Assembly: GCA_963727465.1 (NCBI GenBank)
Contig: CAVSGL010000003.1
Span: forward strand, 310,001 to 374,000
DNA length: 64,000 nt
Direction: 5' to 3'
Origin: VRUE01 sp963727465
GTDB taxonomy: Bacteria > Actinomycetota > Thermoleophilia > Solirubrobacterales > 70-9
Shown here: positions 45,723-53,362 of the stretch, in pieces
Layout of the letters: each line of letters begins with the position of its first letter
Numbering within the stretch: the stretch's first letter is position 1
Program-made: the position numbers and the translations under genes
Notes under the pieces: model-generated
What the model saw: the letters and a program-made list of their open reading frames with translations, nothing else
What the model was told of the DNA's origin: nothing
Databases searched by the model: none

Positions 45723-46159
45723 CCGCCGGTGAGCGTGGCGAGGGTTCTGCGGTCGGTCGGGTCGATTCGCTCCAGGCCGTCGACGTCGTCGAAGGCGGAA
45801 TCGGTGGCGAGAATGGCGTCGATGCCGCGGTTGAGCGCGACGGCCGCGAACACCGCGTCGCGGGCGTCGAGGCCCGGATTGCTCTCGAAGAGATCGAGGC
45901 CGAGCAGGGCGTCGTCGGGCTCGACCGGATGCAGGCGGACGAGTTTGGCGACGTTTCTTGCCGCCGTGGTGGCGCCGTCCCGATCGCCGGTCCGCCTGAG
46001 GCGCTGGTTCGCGAGCTCCTGCAGGAGGTCGGCGCTCGCCTCCCCCCGCAGCTCTCCTACGGTCGCGCGCTCGAGGATCTCGCGGCAGGGCGTTCGGTAT
46101 CGATGCTCGCCCCCGAGCGCGTAGCTGAAGATGGCGGTGTCGTACAGGAAACGCCTCAC
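45719..46159 (-). CDS. PIN-domain toxin (VapC-like)
   Basis: The 146-residue protein has the PIN acidic residues: Asp in RRFLYDTAIFSYAL, Glu in DLLQELANQRLRR, Asp in GLDARDAVFAAVAL and ATDSAFDDV. VapC-type toxins cleave tRNA or rRNA. GTG 46159 is the likely start, overlapping the stop of the ribbon-helix-helix antitoxin gene (GTGA). An XRE gene follows in the same way. Confidence 0.85.
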   Translation of the reverse strand: MRRFLYDTAIFSYALGGEHRYRTPCREILERATVGELRGEASADLLQELANQRLRRTGDRDGATTAARNVAKLVRLHPVEPDDALLGLDLFESNPGLDARDAVFAAVALNRGIDAILATDSAFDDVDGLERIDPTDRRTLATLTGG

Positions 46160-46428
46160 GGCGCTTCCAGCTTGCGCGTCCGCTCGTCGAGCATCTCGCG
46201 CTTCTGATCCTCCCAATCGGGCTCGGGGCCCGTGGGTGGAGACATCGCCAGGAGGGCCCGCCCCGCTCGCTCCCGCTCGGTGTCGTGAGCCGGCCGGACG
46301 TACTCATGATCGATCGCACGCCTGACCAGCTCCCCGACGGGCGTGCCGCTCCGCGCCGATTCGCGGCTGAGCAGCTCGAAGCGCTCGTCGTCGACCAGGA
46401 TCTGGATACGTCTATTCAACATGTGCAT
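46156..46428 (-). CDS. Ribbon-helix-helix antitoxin (VapB-like)
   Basis: The 90-residue protein starts with a ribbon-helix-helix (RRIQILVDDERFELLSRESA, GTPVGELVRRAID), the DNA-binding part, and ends with an acidic toxin-binding tail (LLAMSPPTGPEPDWEDQKRE). The same tail occurs at the end of the protein at 47664-48266. Start is ATG 46428 or 46422. A palindrome with 9-bp arms covers the start, as expected for autoregulation. Confidence 0.82.
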   Translation of the reverse strand: MHMLNRRIQILVDDERFELLSRESARSGTPVGELVRRAIDHEYVRPAHDTERERAGRALLAMSPPTGPEPDWEDQKREMLDERTRKLEAP

Positions 46429-46453
46429 ACCTTAGCAGGCAGGCTGCACATGT
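46419..46453. promoter_or_regulatory. Operator-like palindrome of the VapBC-like operon
   Basis: Perfect 9-bp arms ACATGTGCA and TGCACATGT are separated by 17 bases and straddle the antitoxin start codon. The arms are individually near-palindromic. Ribbon-helix-helix antitoxins bind such sites. Confidence 0.55.
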
Positions 46454-46481
46454 CTACTGAGGATTAAACCGTTTGCGCTGG

Positions 46482-47006
46482 CTACTTGGGGAGGATTCCC
46501 GCCCCCTCGAGCCAGTCGGCGAGCTTGACCTTGTAGCTGTCCAGCTCATCGAGGAGGACCTCGACCGCCTCGTGCAGTGCGCGCCAGGAGACCGGTGGGT
46601 AGGCGTGGGCCAGCTCGTTGCGCATGTCCTTGACGTCTTGCAGTCGTGCTGCGGCGGCCGCCGAGATCACGCGAAGATCGGCCAGGCGGTCCCACGGGGC
46701 GCCGTCGCCGCGGAGATCGAGGTCGTTGCGCTGGGCCTCAGCAAGCCCTCTCGATGCCAGCTCCTCCATGTAGGCGATCAGGACGTCGAGCTCCCGCTCG
46801 ATCACGGCGACCTTGTTCCGCTCGCGCGGGTCGCTGGACTGTGCAGCTTTCTTGATCGCCTCGACCGTCAGCGTCGGAGCGAGGTCTTCGATCGCCACCA
46901 TGAGCTGCTCGCGAGCGATCGGAATCCGCCCGAGAATGTAGTCAAGGCGCTTCTGGCCTTTCGTCCGTCGGGCCGGTTCGGGGGCATCGCTCGGGCCGGC
47001 CGTCAT
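46482..47006 (-). CDS. HEPN toxin (HepT-like)
   Basis: The 174-residue helical protein carries RNELAHAY at residues 129-136, an exact R-x4-H-x-Y HEPN motif. In HepT/MntA systems the HEPN protein is an RNase and its Tyr is AMPylated by the MNT partner. The ATG overlaps the stop of the nucleotidyltransferase gene (ATGA). A truncated copy of its C-terminal region lies at 48303-48432. Confidence 0.83.
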   Translation of the reverse strand: MTAGPSDAPEPARRTKGQKRLDYILGRIPIAREQLMVAIEDLAPTLTVEAIKKAAQSSDPRERNKVAVIERELDVLIAYMEELASRGLAEAQRNDLDLRGDGAPWDRLADLRVISAAAAARLQDVKDMRNELAHAYPPVSWRALHEAVEVLLDELDSYKVKLADWLEGAGILPK

Positions 47007-47569
47007 CGAGCGTCGAGCCTCTCCCGCGCATCGGCGATCGCCTGCCGCGCGGCACCGGCGATCGCGTTCTCTTCTTCGACCGCCGCGCGGAACGTCTTCT
47101 TCCTATGACGTGTGAGCCTGCCCCAGATTTCATCTCGATCGACGATCACCCTTCCCTCGCGCAGGATCTCTGCCAGCAGCACGGGAGACTCGTGGGCGTC
47201 GTCCAGAAGGACGAGATGGATCGGTCGCTCGATCCGCCCCTGGAGCCGCCGCCGAAGTTGGACCACCTGTGCGAGGTCGCCGGTGGAGTGCTCGATCAAC
47301 AGGTCGACATCCGACCCGGGACGGTCGTCGCCGGTGGCGGTCGAGCCGAAGAGGATCGCGAGGCGGACGCTGTGCTCCGTGCGCAATGCGCGGCGCAGGC
47401 CGCTCAGAAGCGCCCAGTGCTCGCGCAGGTAGGTCTCCTCGGCGTAGGGCAAGCGCAATTCCCCCCTGCCTCGCTGTTCCCCTCGCAGAAGACCGTCGTT
47501 CGCATACCGACGAAGCGTCCTCTCATCGCATCGCAGCGCCTCGGCGGTCTCTGACAGAGCGTGGCTCAT
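47003..47569 (-). CDS. MNT nucleotidyltransferase antitoxin with N-terminal helix-turn-helix
   Basis: The 188-residue protein combines a MerR/HTH-like start (LSETAEALRCDERTLRRYAN, residues 5-24) with a minimal nucleotidyltransferase: ILFGSTATGDDRPGSDVDLL, with Gly75-Ser76 and Asp87/Asp89. By analogy with MntA it AMPylates and silences the HEPN partner. Most MntA proteins have no DNA-binding part; here the fused helix-turn-helix could repress the operon, and a direct repeat overlaps its start codon. Confidence 0.82.
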   Translation of the reverse strand: MSHALSETAEALRCDERTLRRYANDGLLRGEQRGRGELRLPYAEETYLREHWALLSGLRRALRTEHSVRLAILFGSTATGDDRPGSDVDLLIEHSTGDLAQVVQLRRRLQGRIERPIHLVLLDDAHESPVLLAEILREGRVIVDRDEIWGRLTRHRKKTFRAAVEEENAIAGAARQAIADARERLDAR

Positions 47570-47603
47570 GTGTCCAGATCATAACGCTCATGTGTCCAGG
47601 TCT
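47564..47603. promoter_or_regulatory. Direct repeat at the HEPN/MNT operon start
   Basis: GCTCATGTGTCCAG occurs at 47564 and again at 47586, a 22-bp spacing, that is two helical turns. The first copy contains the MNT start codon. The position suits autoregulation by the MNT protein's helix-turn-helix. Confidence 0.45.
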
Positions 47604-47667
47604 AACTCGCGGCGAGCGAGGACGATCTCAAGAAGGGACCTCTCGCTGTGCTGACATCGTGCATCAC
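47602..47667 (-). pseudogene. PIN-toxin remnant (first codons only)
   Basis: A GTG (47667) overlaps the stop of the chimeric antitoxin gene as GTGA, exactly as in the intact unit at 46156-46159. The frame starts VMHDVSTARGPFL and stops after 21 codons. The early Asp in a short hydrophobic start is PIN-like. It is probably what remains of a second VapC gene cut short by the HEPN/MNT module. Confidence 0.45.
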
Positions 47668-48266
47668 GGTGTTTCCAGCTTGCGAATCCGCTTGTCGAGC
47701 ATCTCGCGCTTCTGATCCTCCCAGTCCGGCTCGGGGCCTGCGGGTGGAGACATCGCCAGGAGGATCCGTCGTGCTCGTTCGCTCTCGGTCTCGCCGGTCG
47801 GGTCGGCGCGATCGGACTTGGCGGCTGCAACGAGCCGCATCCGCACCATCAACGCCGCGGACGGCGTCACCTTGCCAGTCGCATAGGTTGACAGGCGGGA
47901 GGCGGAAGTGCCGATTCGGCTGGCGAACTCGGTGCGGGTAAGACCGGACCTGTCGACCAGTTGCGTCACTTCGGCGGCGACGGCCTGCCGCTCGCTCATC
48001 TCGGCCTCATCGCGAGCCCCAGAGACGATTCGTTGCATCGTCTTCGCCACCCCATATGGGCGGCTGTAGGTGAGCACCTCCTCGACTCCGCGGGTGACCG
48101 GCCCCCACGGGTCGGCGCGGATCGCCTTGGCCAGTCGTCGCCAATGCGAGAGGCTGCCGCGCTCGAGCGCTGCCTGAATTGCCTCTTGCGGCCATTGGGT
48201 GACCGGGTCGTCCGGCGAGGCGTTGACGTTGCGGAAGGTCAGAGAGCCTTGGACATGCTTCGACAT
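47664..48266 (-). CDS. Chimeric antitoxin: XRE helix-turn-helix plus VapB-type toxin-binding tail
   Basis: The 200-residue protein has a helical N-terminal part (EAIQAALERGSLSHWRRLAK, DPWGPVTRGVEEVLTYSRPY), an XRE helix-turn-helix (VDRSGLTRTEFASRIGTSASRL) and a C-terminal acidic tail (LLAMSPPAGPEPDWEDQKRE) almost identical to that of the ribbon-helix-helix antitoxin at 46156-46428. Thus the XRE protein of one unit appears fused to the toxin-binding end of VapB. Its own PIN toxin gene is only a remnant. It may neutralise the PIN toxin encoded at 45719-46159. Confidence 0.78.
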   Translation of the reverse strand: MSKHVQGSLTFRNVNASPDDPVTQWPQEAIQAALERGSLSHWRRLAKAIRADPWGPVTRGVEEVLTYSRPYGVAKTMQRIVSGARDEAEMSERQAVAAEVTQLVDRSGLTRTEFASRIGTSASRLSTYATGKVTPSAALMVRMRLVAAAKSDRADPTGETESERARRILLAMSPPAGPEPDWEDQKREMLDKRIRKLETP

Positions 48267-48302
48267 GGACGAAACATGATGTCAGCTATACCCCCGGGCG
48301 AC

Positions 48303-48432
48303 CGAAAGGGAGGATTCCCGTCTCCTCAGCCAGTCGCCGAGCTTGACCTCATAGCTGTCCAGCTCGTCGAGGAGGACCTCGACCGCCTCGCGCAGTGCGC
48401 GCCAGGAGACCGGTGGGTAGGCGTGGGCGTCG
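48303..48432 (-). pseudogene. HEPN toxin C-terminal remnant
   Basis: The minus strand reads AHAYPPVSWRALREAVEVLL then DELDSYEVKLGDWL, nearly identical to residues 133-165 of the HEPN toxin at 46482-47006. The Arg of the R-x4-H motif and everything upstream are missing, so no activity is expected. Confidence 0.75.
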
Positions 48433-48506
48433 ACCAGATTGGGGCGAACCTGTCGCGGGATCAACTGCATGAATGACCTGACTGACAACTAGGGATCAAT
48501 AGGTCT

Positions 48507-48612
48507 ACAGATTGGGATTTCGATTCTTACAATCTGGGATCTTTCCTCTTGCAGATTGGGATTTCCAGCCCGGCAGATCGTGAATTCATGCCTGGACAGA
48601 ACGGGAACGCGA
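48507..48612. repeat. Array of about five 22-bp direct repeats
   Basis: Degenerate units beginning ACAGATTGGGATTTC recur at 48507, 48529, 48551, 48573 and about 48596, a period of 22 bp (23 at the last). The first and third are nearly identical. The stretch is AT-richer than its surroundings and lies in a 200-base gap between the HEPN remnant and the acyl-CoA dehydrogenase stop. Spacing of two helical turns suggests cooperative protein binding, like iterons or operator arrays. Confidence 0.55.
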
Positions 48613-48636
48613 TCGGAACGCCGATTCGGCGCGGGC

Positions 48637-49902
48637 TCAGACCATCCGCGGCGCGTGCCGGGGCTCGGGCTCTTCGCCCGCCGCCTCGGCCTCGGCGCGC
48701 TTTGACCAGCGGTTGAGCTCACGCCGGGCGAGGACCATCTTGTGGACCTCGTCGGGGCCGTCGGCGAGGCGCAGCATGCGCGAGAAGCGCCAGAGGGAGG
48801 CGAGCGGGGTGTCGTCGGTCATCCCGAGCGAGCCGTGGATCTGGATCGCGCGGTCGAGCACCTCCATCACCATGTTGGCGGCGACGATCTTGATCGCCGA
48901 GATCGCCTGGCGGGCGGCGCGCTTGCCCTCGGTGTCCATCTTCCACGCCGCGTACATCGTCAAGAGGCGCGCCTGGTCGATTTCCATCCGCGAGGCGGCG
49001 ATCGCCTCCTGGACGAACTGCTTGTCGGCCAGCGGCCCGCCGAAGGCCTCGCGCTCGTTCGCCCGCCGGCACATCATCTCGTGCGCCCGCTCGGCGGTGC
49101 CGATCGCGCGCATGCAGTGGTGGATGCGCCCCGGCCCCAGCCTGTCCTGGGCGATCGCGAAGCCCTGTCCCTCGCCGCCCAGCAGGTTGGCGGCCGGAAC
49201 CCGGCACCCTTCGTAGCGGATCTCGCAGTGCCCCGGGCCCCCGTCGTGACCCATCACCGGGATCGGCCGCACGAGGTCGAACCCCGGGTTGTCGGTCGGC
49301 ACGCAGATCATCGAGGCGCGCGCGTAGGGGGCCGCCTCGGGGTCGGTGACGACCATCGCGATCGCCAGCTCGGCGCCGACCGCGCCGGAGGTGAACCACT
49401 TGTGGCCGTCGATCACCCACTCCTCGCCGTCGCGCACGGCGCGCGCCTGCAGCAGCGTCGGGTCGGAGCCCGAGACATCGGGCTCGGTCATCGAGAAGCA
49501 GGAGCGGATGCGGCCCTCGAGCAGCGGCTCGAGCCAGCGCTCGCGCTGCTCGTCGCTGCCGTGCTCGGCGAGGATCTCCATGTTGCCGGTGTCCGGCGCG
49601 GCGCAGTTGAAGGCCATCGGCGCCGCCGCGGGGCTGCGGCCCATCTCCTCGCAGAGCAGCCCGTACTCCCAGTTCGTCAGCCCCGGCCCGTAGCGCTCGT
49701 CGGGCATGAAGAGGTTCCAGAGCCCCTCGGCCCTGGCCTTCTCGCGCACCTCGATGAGGATCTGCGGGTAGGGGACGCCGGGCGCCACCTCCCGGTCGAG
49801 CGCCTCCATGATCTCCCGCTCAGACGGGTAGAGGTGCTCGTCCATGAAGTCGAGGATGCGCTCGCGCAGGGTCTCGACCTGGGGGCTCGGCTTGAAGTCC
49901 AT
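48637..49902 (-). CDS. Acyl-CoA dehydrogenase family protein (ACAD10/11-like)
   Basis: The 421-residue flavoprotein has CFSMTEPDVSGSDPT and WVIDGHKWFTSGA (FAD and substrate segments), FAIAQDRLGPGRIHHCMRAI, and RAIQIHGSLGMTDDTPLASL near the C-terminus. It resembles the dehydrogenase part of ACAD10/11. These oxidise acyl-CoA to enoyl-CoA or process 4-hydroxyacyl-CoA with an APH-type kinase, such as that at 43209-44267. A hairpin repeat lies in the 96-base upstream gap. Confidence 0.9.
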   Translation of the reverse strand: MDFKPSPQVETLRERILDFMDEHLYPSEREIMEALDREVAPGVPYPQILIEVREKARAEGLWNLFMPDERYGPGLTNWEYGLLCEEMGRSPAAAPMAFNCAAPDTGNMEILAEHGSDEQRERWLEPLLEGRIRSCFSMTEPDVSGSDPTLLQARAVRDGEEWVIDGHKWFTSGAVGAELAIAMVVTDPEAAPYARASMICVPTDNPGFDLVRPIPVMGHDGGPGHCEIRYEGCRVPAANLLGGEGQGFAIAQDRLGPGRIHHCMRAIGTAERAHEMMCRRANEREAFGGPLADKQFVQEAIAASRMEIDQARLLTMYAAWKMDTEGKRAARQAISAIKIVAANMVMEVLDRAIQIHGSLGMTDDTPLASLWRFSRMLRLADGPDEVHKMVLARRELNRWSKRAEAEAAGEEPEPRHAPRMV

Positions 49903-49951
49903 CGCTTCGCTTCCTCTCCTCGATTCGGGTGCGAGAAAGGTACTTCCCCCG

Positions 49952-49998
49952 GCGCGGTCGAGGTTTTCACCGCTATGCGATCAAAACCTCGACCGCGC
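49952..49998. repeat. Dispersed hairpin repeat A, copy 2
   Basis: A perfect 16-bp stem (GCGCGGTCGAGGTTTT with its complement) and a loop containing TCACCGCTATGCG lie between the acyl-CoA dehydrogenase start and the RibD-like stop. It matches the copy at 25387-25435 in stem and loop. It may also terminate the RibD-like transcript. Confidence 0.8.
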
Positions 49999-50562
49999 TC
50001 AGCGGCAACGGTAGCGGGCGAACAGCTCGCCCTCGTCCTCGAGCAGCCAGGCGAGCTCGAGGCGGAGCGGCTCCCCCAGGCCGCCCTCGAGGATCGACGG
50101 CGGGCCGGCCCCGGCGAGCTTCGGGGCGATCGTCAGGAACAGCTCGTCGACGAGGCCCGCCGCCTGTAGCGAGGCGTGCAGCCGCGGACCTCCCTCGCAG
50201 AGCAGCGCCCGCACGCCGTCCTCGCGCAGCGAGCGCAGCAGCGCCGGCAGGTCGGCCGGCCCCTGCGGCCCGCTTTCGACCACGACGAGGCGCATGTCGA
50301 GGCCCGCGTAGCGCTCGGCCCGTTTCGTGCCGGCGCCGATCATCACCGCGTCGAAGCGCCCGCGCAGCCCGCTCAGCATCGCCGTGTCGGTCCGCGAGCC
50401 GATCGGCCCCGAGACCCCCTCGATCGCCGCCCGCCCGTCGACCGTGGCGGCGAAGTTCATCGCCAGGAAGGGACGGTCCTCGGGCGGGTCCGCCCCGGGG
50501 TGGTAGGAGCCGAGCTGCTCCTCGATCGTGGTCGGGCCCGGATCGGGCATCAGGCGGCGCAT
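49999..50562 (-). CDS. RibD C-terminal / dihydrofolate-reductase-fold reductase
   Basis: The 187-residue protein has LAMNFAATVDGRAAIEGVSG, the GPIGSRTDTAMLSGLRGRFD-type segment, DAVMIGAGT and LLCEGGPRLHASL, the pattern of RibD_C reductases (5-amino-6-ribosylaminouracil reductase and relatives) using NADPH. No deaminase domain is attached, so it may act in flavin synthesis or as a stand-alone DHFR-fold reductase of unknown substrate. Confidence 0.82.
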   Translation of the reverse strand: MRRLMPDPGPTTIEEQLGSYHPGADPPEDRPFLAMNFAATVDGRAAIEGVSGPIGSRTDTAMLSGLRGRFDAVMIGAGTKRAERYAGLDMRLVVVESGPQGPADLPALLRSLREDGVRALLCEGGPRLHASLQAAGLVDELFLTIAPKLAGAGPPSILEGGLGEPLRLELAWLLEDEGELFARYRCR

Positions 50563-50625
50563 CGTTGGGAGGGTATTGGTGCGTTCGCTGCTTGTCGCGC
50601 TCAGCGCTGCAAACAGCGAACGGGC

Positions 50626-51615
50626 TCAGGAGTAGTCGTGCCAGCCGGCGAACTCGCGGCCGGCGAACTCCTGGAGGGCGGCGACGTCGGCGCCGAAGCG
50701 CCCGCGCAGCGTCTCGAACAGGTCGTCGGGCAGCTCGGGCTTCGGTGCCGGCGGCTTCTCCGGGTCGTGCACGACCTTCTCGACGATCCAGCGCAGCGAC
50801 TCCGGCAGGCGGTCGAAGTTGCGGTCGAAGGAGCGCAGTCCGGGCAGTTTCACCAGCTTCTCCATCACCTGGTATTTGTCGCCCTGCTTGGCGCTCGACT
50901 TCTCCCACTCGCGGTCGAACTGCTCCGAGGTGAAGCCCTCGTCGACGCCGGCGAAGCGGAAGGCCCTGCGCATCGTCTCTTCGCGTTCGCGCTGTAGCTC
51001 CTCCTGCGAGATCACCTCGATCTGCTCGCGGTCGAACAGCTCCAGGTAGGGCTGTAGCTGCATCCAGTACATCGAGCGGTGGATGTAGGAGGTGTCGGGC
51101 TGGGACAGGGTGGGGACGAGCTCGCGGGTCTCGTAGCCGGCGCCGGTCGCGTGCACCCAGTGCGAGAGGATCCGCTTGATCGGGTCGCGCACCATGTAGA
51201 TCAGGCGGGCGTCCGGGCAGTGCGCCCTGATCCGCTCGGGCACGCCCTTGAAGCGGGGCAGGTTCGTGTAGTGCGGGGAGGACTCGCCGCGCACCGGCAG
51301 GCGACCGTCGAAGCGGCTCGCGTACCAGTCGAGGCCGAGGTCCCAGTTGAGCTCCTCGACGAAGAAGTTGAGCTCCTTCGGCTTCGACATGTGGATCTCG
51401 GGGTGCAGGCCGAGGTAGTGGTGGATGCTGGTCGTGCCGCACTTGAGGCCGCCGACGATGATCAGGTTCGGCAGCTTGGCGTGGCGCTTGCGGCGGCGCC
51501 GGAAGCGGTTGCCGCGATCGCCGCTGAAGCGCTCGCGGGCGCGGTCGCACATCGCCGCGTCGGCGGGGTCGTGGGGCGCGGCGGGCAGCGTCTGGGTCGG
51601 GTTGGGGTCTGACAC
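50626..51615 (-). CDS. PAPS-dependent sulfotransferase
   Basis: The 329-residue protein has the 5-prime phosphosulfate loop LIIVGGLKCGTTSIHHYLG and the 3-prime phosphate motif MVRDPIKRILSHWVH, with KELNFFVEE between. It transfers sulfate from PAPS to a hydroxyl, perhaps on a surface glycan or lipid. GTG 51615 is the likely start; upstream frame is antisense to the divergent membrane gene. There is no signal peptide. Confidence 0.88.
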   Translation of the reverse strand: MSDPNPTQTLPAAPHDPADAAMCDRARERFSGDRGNRFRRRRKRHAKLPNLIIVGGLKCGTTSIHHYLGLHPEIHMSKPKELNFFVEELNWDLGLDWYASRFDGRLPVRGESSPHYTNLPRFKGVPERIRAHCPDARLIYMVRDPIKRILSHWVHATGAGYETRELVPTLSQPDTSYIHRSMYWMQLQPYLELFDREQIEVISQEELQREREETMRRAFRFAGVDEGFTSEQFDREWEKSSAKQGDKYQVMEKLVKLPGLRSFDRNFDRLPESLRWIVEKVVHDPEKPPAPKPELPDDLFETLRGRFGADVAALQEFAGREFAGWHDYS

Positions 51616-51636
51616 GAGCGGGCTAGTGTAACTGCG

Positions 51637-52626
51637 ATGCCCTTCGCCGACTTCGCATCGAGCGCGGAAGCGTTCGGCCACGCCGCGGCGCGCTTCTTCG
51701 AGCACCTCTCGGACGTGCGCTGGACGCCGTTCGCGCTGGCGCTGCTCTGTCTCGCGGCGATGCAGCTCGCGCGTGCCTGGGCCTGGCGCAACGTCCTCCG
51801 CGCCGCCTATCCCGGCGTGCGCATCTCCTTCCTGCGGCTCAGCGCCGCCTACCTGGCCGGAGCGGGGATCAACGCGATCCTGCCCGCCCACGCCGGCGAC
51901 GCGACCAAGGTCTTCCTCGTCAAACGCCAGATCCCCGGCTCCTCCTACCCGGCGGTGACCTCGTCCTTCCTCGTGCAGACGGTCTTCGACACCAGCGCCG
52001 GGCTGCTCGTCCTGCTCTACGCGGTCACCCAGGGCCTGCTGCCGCAGCCGCCCGATCTACCGAACCTGCCGGCCTTCGAGCTCTCCTTCTGGGCCGAGCA
52101 CCCGCGCACGTTCCTGATCGTCACGGCGGCGCTGCTGCTGGCGACCGCGATCGCGATCTACCTGCTGGCGCACCGCGTGCGGGCCTTCTGGCGGCGGGTC
52201 CGGCAGGGCGTCGTGATCCTGAAGATGCCGCGCCGCTACCTGCGCGAGGTCGCCGCCTGGCAGGGGGTCGGCTGGCTCTTCCGCTTCGCCGCCTTCTGGT
52301 TCTTCCTCGAAGCCTTCGCCATCCCCGGCACGGTCGGCAACGTGCTGCTGGTGATGAGCGTGCAGGCGATCGCCAACGTCGTTCCCTTCACCCCCGGCGG
52401 CGCCGGCGCCCAGCAGGCGCTGCTCGTCGCGACCCTGAGCGGCCCTTCGCGCACCGCCGTCCTCTCCTTCTCGGTCGGCACCCAGATCGCGATGGCGGCC
52501 TGGTCGGTGATCCTCGGCTTCGCCGCGATCCTGCTCGTCTTCCGCACGACGGATTGGCGCGGCTTGATCAGACAGGCGGAAGAGGAGAAGGGGCGCGAGG
52601 GGGACGCCCCGCCAGCTCGCGCCTAG
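51637..52626 (+). CDS. Flippase-like (LPG synthase TM / UPF0104) membrane protein
   Basis: A 329-residue polytopic protein with the family's AAYLAGAGINAILPAHAGDA segment and VVPFTPGGAGAQQALLVATL near the C-terminus, and about seven TM helices. It resembles the membrane part of MprF-type lysyl-PG synthases without the catalytic domain, suggested to move lipids across the membrane. It is divergent from the sulfotransferase gene by 21 bases and overlaps the convergent gene's end. Confidence 0.85.
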   Translation: MPFADFASSAEAFGHAAARFFEHLSDVRWTPFALALLCLAAMQLARAWAWRNVLRAAYPGVRISFLRLSAAYLAGAGINAILPAHAGDATKVFLVKRQIPGSSYPAVTSSFLVQTVFDTSAGLLVLLYAVTQGLLPQPPDLPNLPAFELSFWAEHPRTFLIVTAALLLATAIAIYLLAHRVRAFWRRVRQGVVILKMPRRYLREVAAWQGVGWLFRFAAFWFFLEAFAIPGTVGNVLLVMSVQAIANVVPFTPGGAGAQQALLVATLSGPSRTAVLSFSVGTQIAMAAWSVILGFAAILLVFRTTDWRGLIRQAEEEKGREGDAPPARA

Positions 52627-53270
52627 CTCGACCAACCCGGATACACGCCCTGGATCTTCCAGCGCCAGGGCGGTTCCTCGCCGGGCGGGAAGTCGTACTG
52701 GTCGCGGCCCGGCAGGGTCTCAAGCGGGACGAGGTTCGGGTCGTCCTTCAACAGCACGCGGACGTGGCTCGCTGCTTCGACCTGGGCGCGCCCGGCGCGC
52801 CGCACGATGCGCTGCCAGCCGAGCGTCGGCCGGTAGAGCCAGTAGTCGATCTCGACCTCGCCGTCGGCGCGGCGGCGGTCGAGTAGCTCGGTGAAGACGG
52901 TCACGCGGCGGTTGGAGGCGGTTACGTGTGGTCCCGCGGCGACGGCGCAGCTCTCGCGCCGGCAGCGGCGGAAGTCGACCGGCACCAGCGGCAGGCCCGA
53001 GGGTCCGCGGCGGGCGGACGGCAACGGGGCGAGGGCGCGGCTCAGCCGCGCCAGCGGCCAGCCGTAGGCGGGGACGAGGGGATGGTGGCGGCAGGGGCCG
53101 GGGAGGCGCGGCGCGCAGGCCAGCCGGCGGGCGATCGTGCCGCCGAGCCCGCGGCGGGGGTCGATCCCGTCGCCGGCCGCGAGGGCAGCGATCGTCGCCG
53201 CCAGCAGCAGAGCGAGCAGTGCCATCAACCCGGCCTGCTCGACGCTTGCCGCTCCCGCCTCGCTGCGCAT
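52623..53270 (-). CDS. Prepilin/TadE-like anchored protein of unknown function
   Basis: A 215-residue protein whose start, SEAGAASVEQAGLMALLALL, resembles TadE/Flp pseudopilin N-termini (Ala-Ser-Val-Glu before a hydrophobic helix). The rest is extracytoplasmic and Arg/Pro-rich, with four Cys (RRLACAPRLPGPCRHH; FRRCRRESCAV) and a WLYRPTLGWQRIVRR segment. No catalytic motif. Its stop overlaps the convergent membrane gene by four bases. Confidence 0.6.
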   Translation of the reverse strand: MRSEAGAASVEQAGLMALLALLLAATIAALAAGDGIDPRRGLGGTIARRLACAPRLPGPCRHHPLVPAYGWPLARLSRALAPLPSARRGPSGLPLVPVDFRRCRRESCAVAAGPHVTASNRRVTVFTELLDRRRADGEVEIDYWLYRPTLGWQRIVRRAGRAQVEAASHVRVLLKDDPNLVPLETLPGRDQYDFPPGEEPPWRWKIQGVYPGWSS

Positions 53271-53362
53271 GGCGGCGACGCTAGGAGGTCTCGACGCACG
53301 GATGGCGCGCTCTTCGTGACGACTTCGAGTCGCGAGACGCGCGGTCTGCTTACATTCCCCCT

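Noticed and set aside
48507..48612. CRISPR array
   Set aside because: Units follow directly with a 22-bp period and are degenerate; there are no unique spacers between identical repeats and no cas genes.
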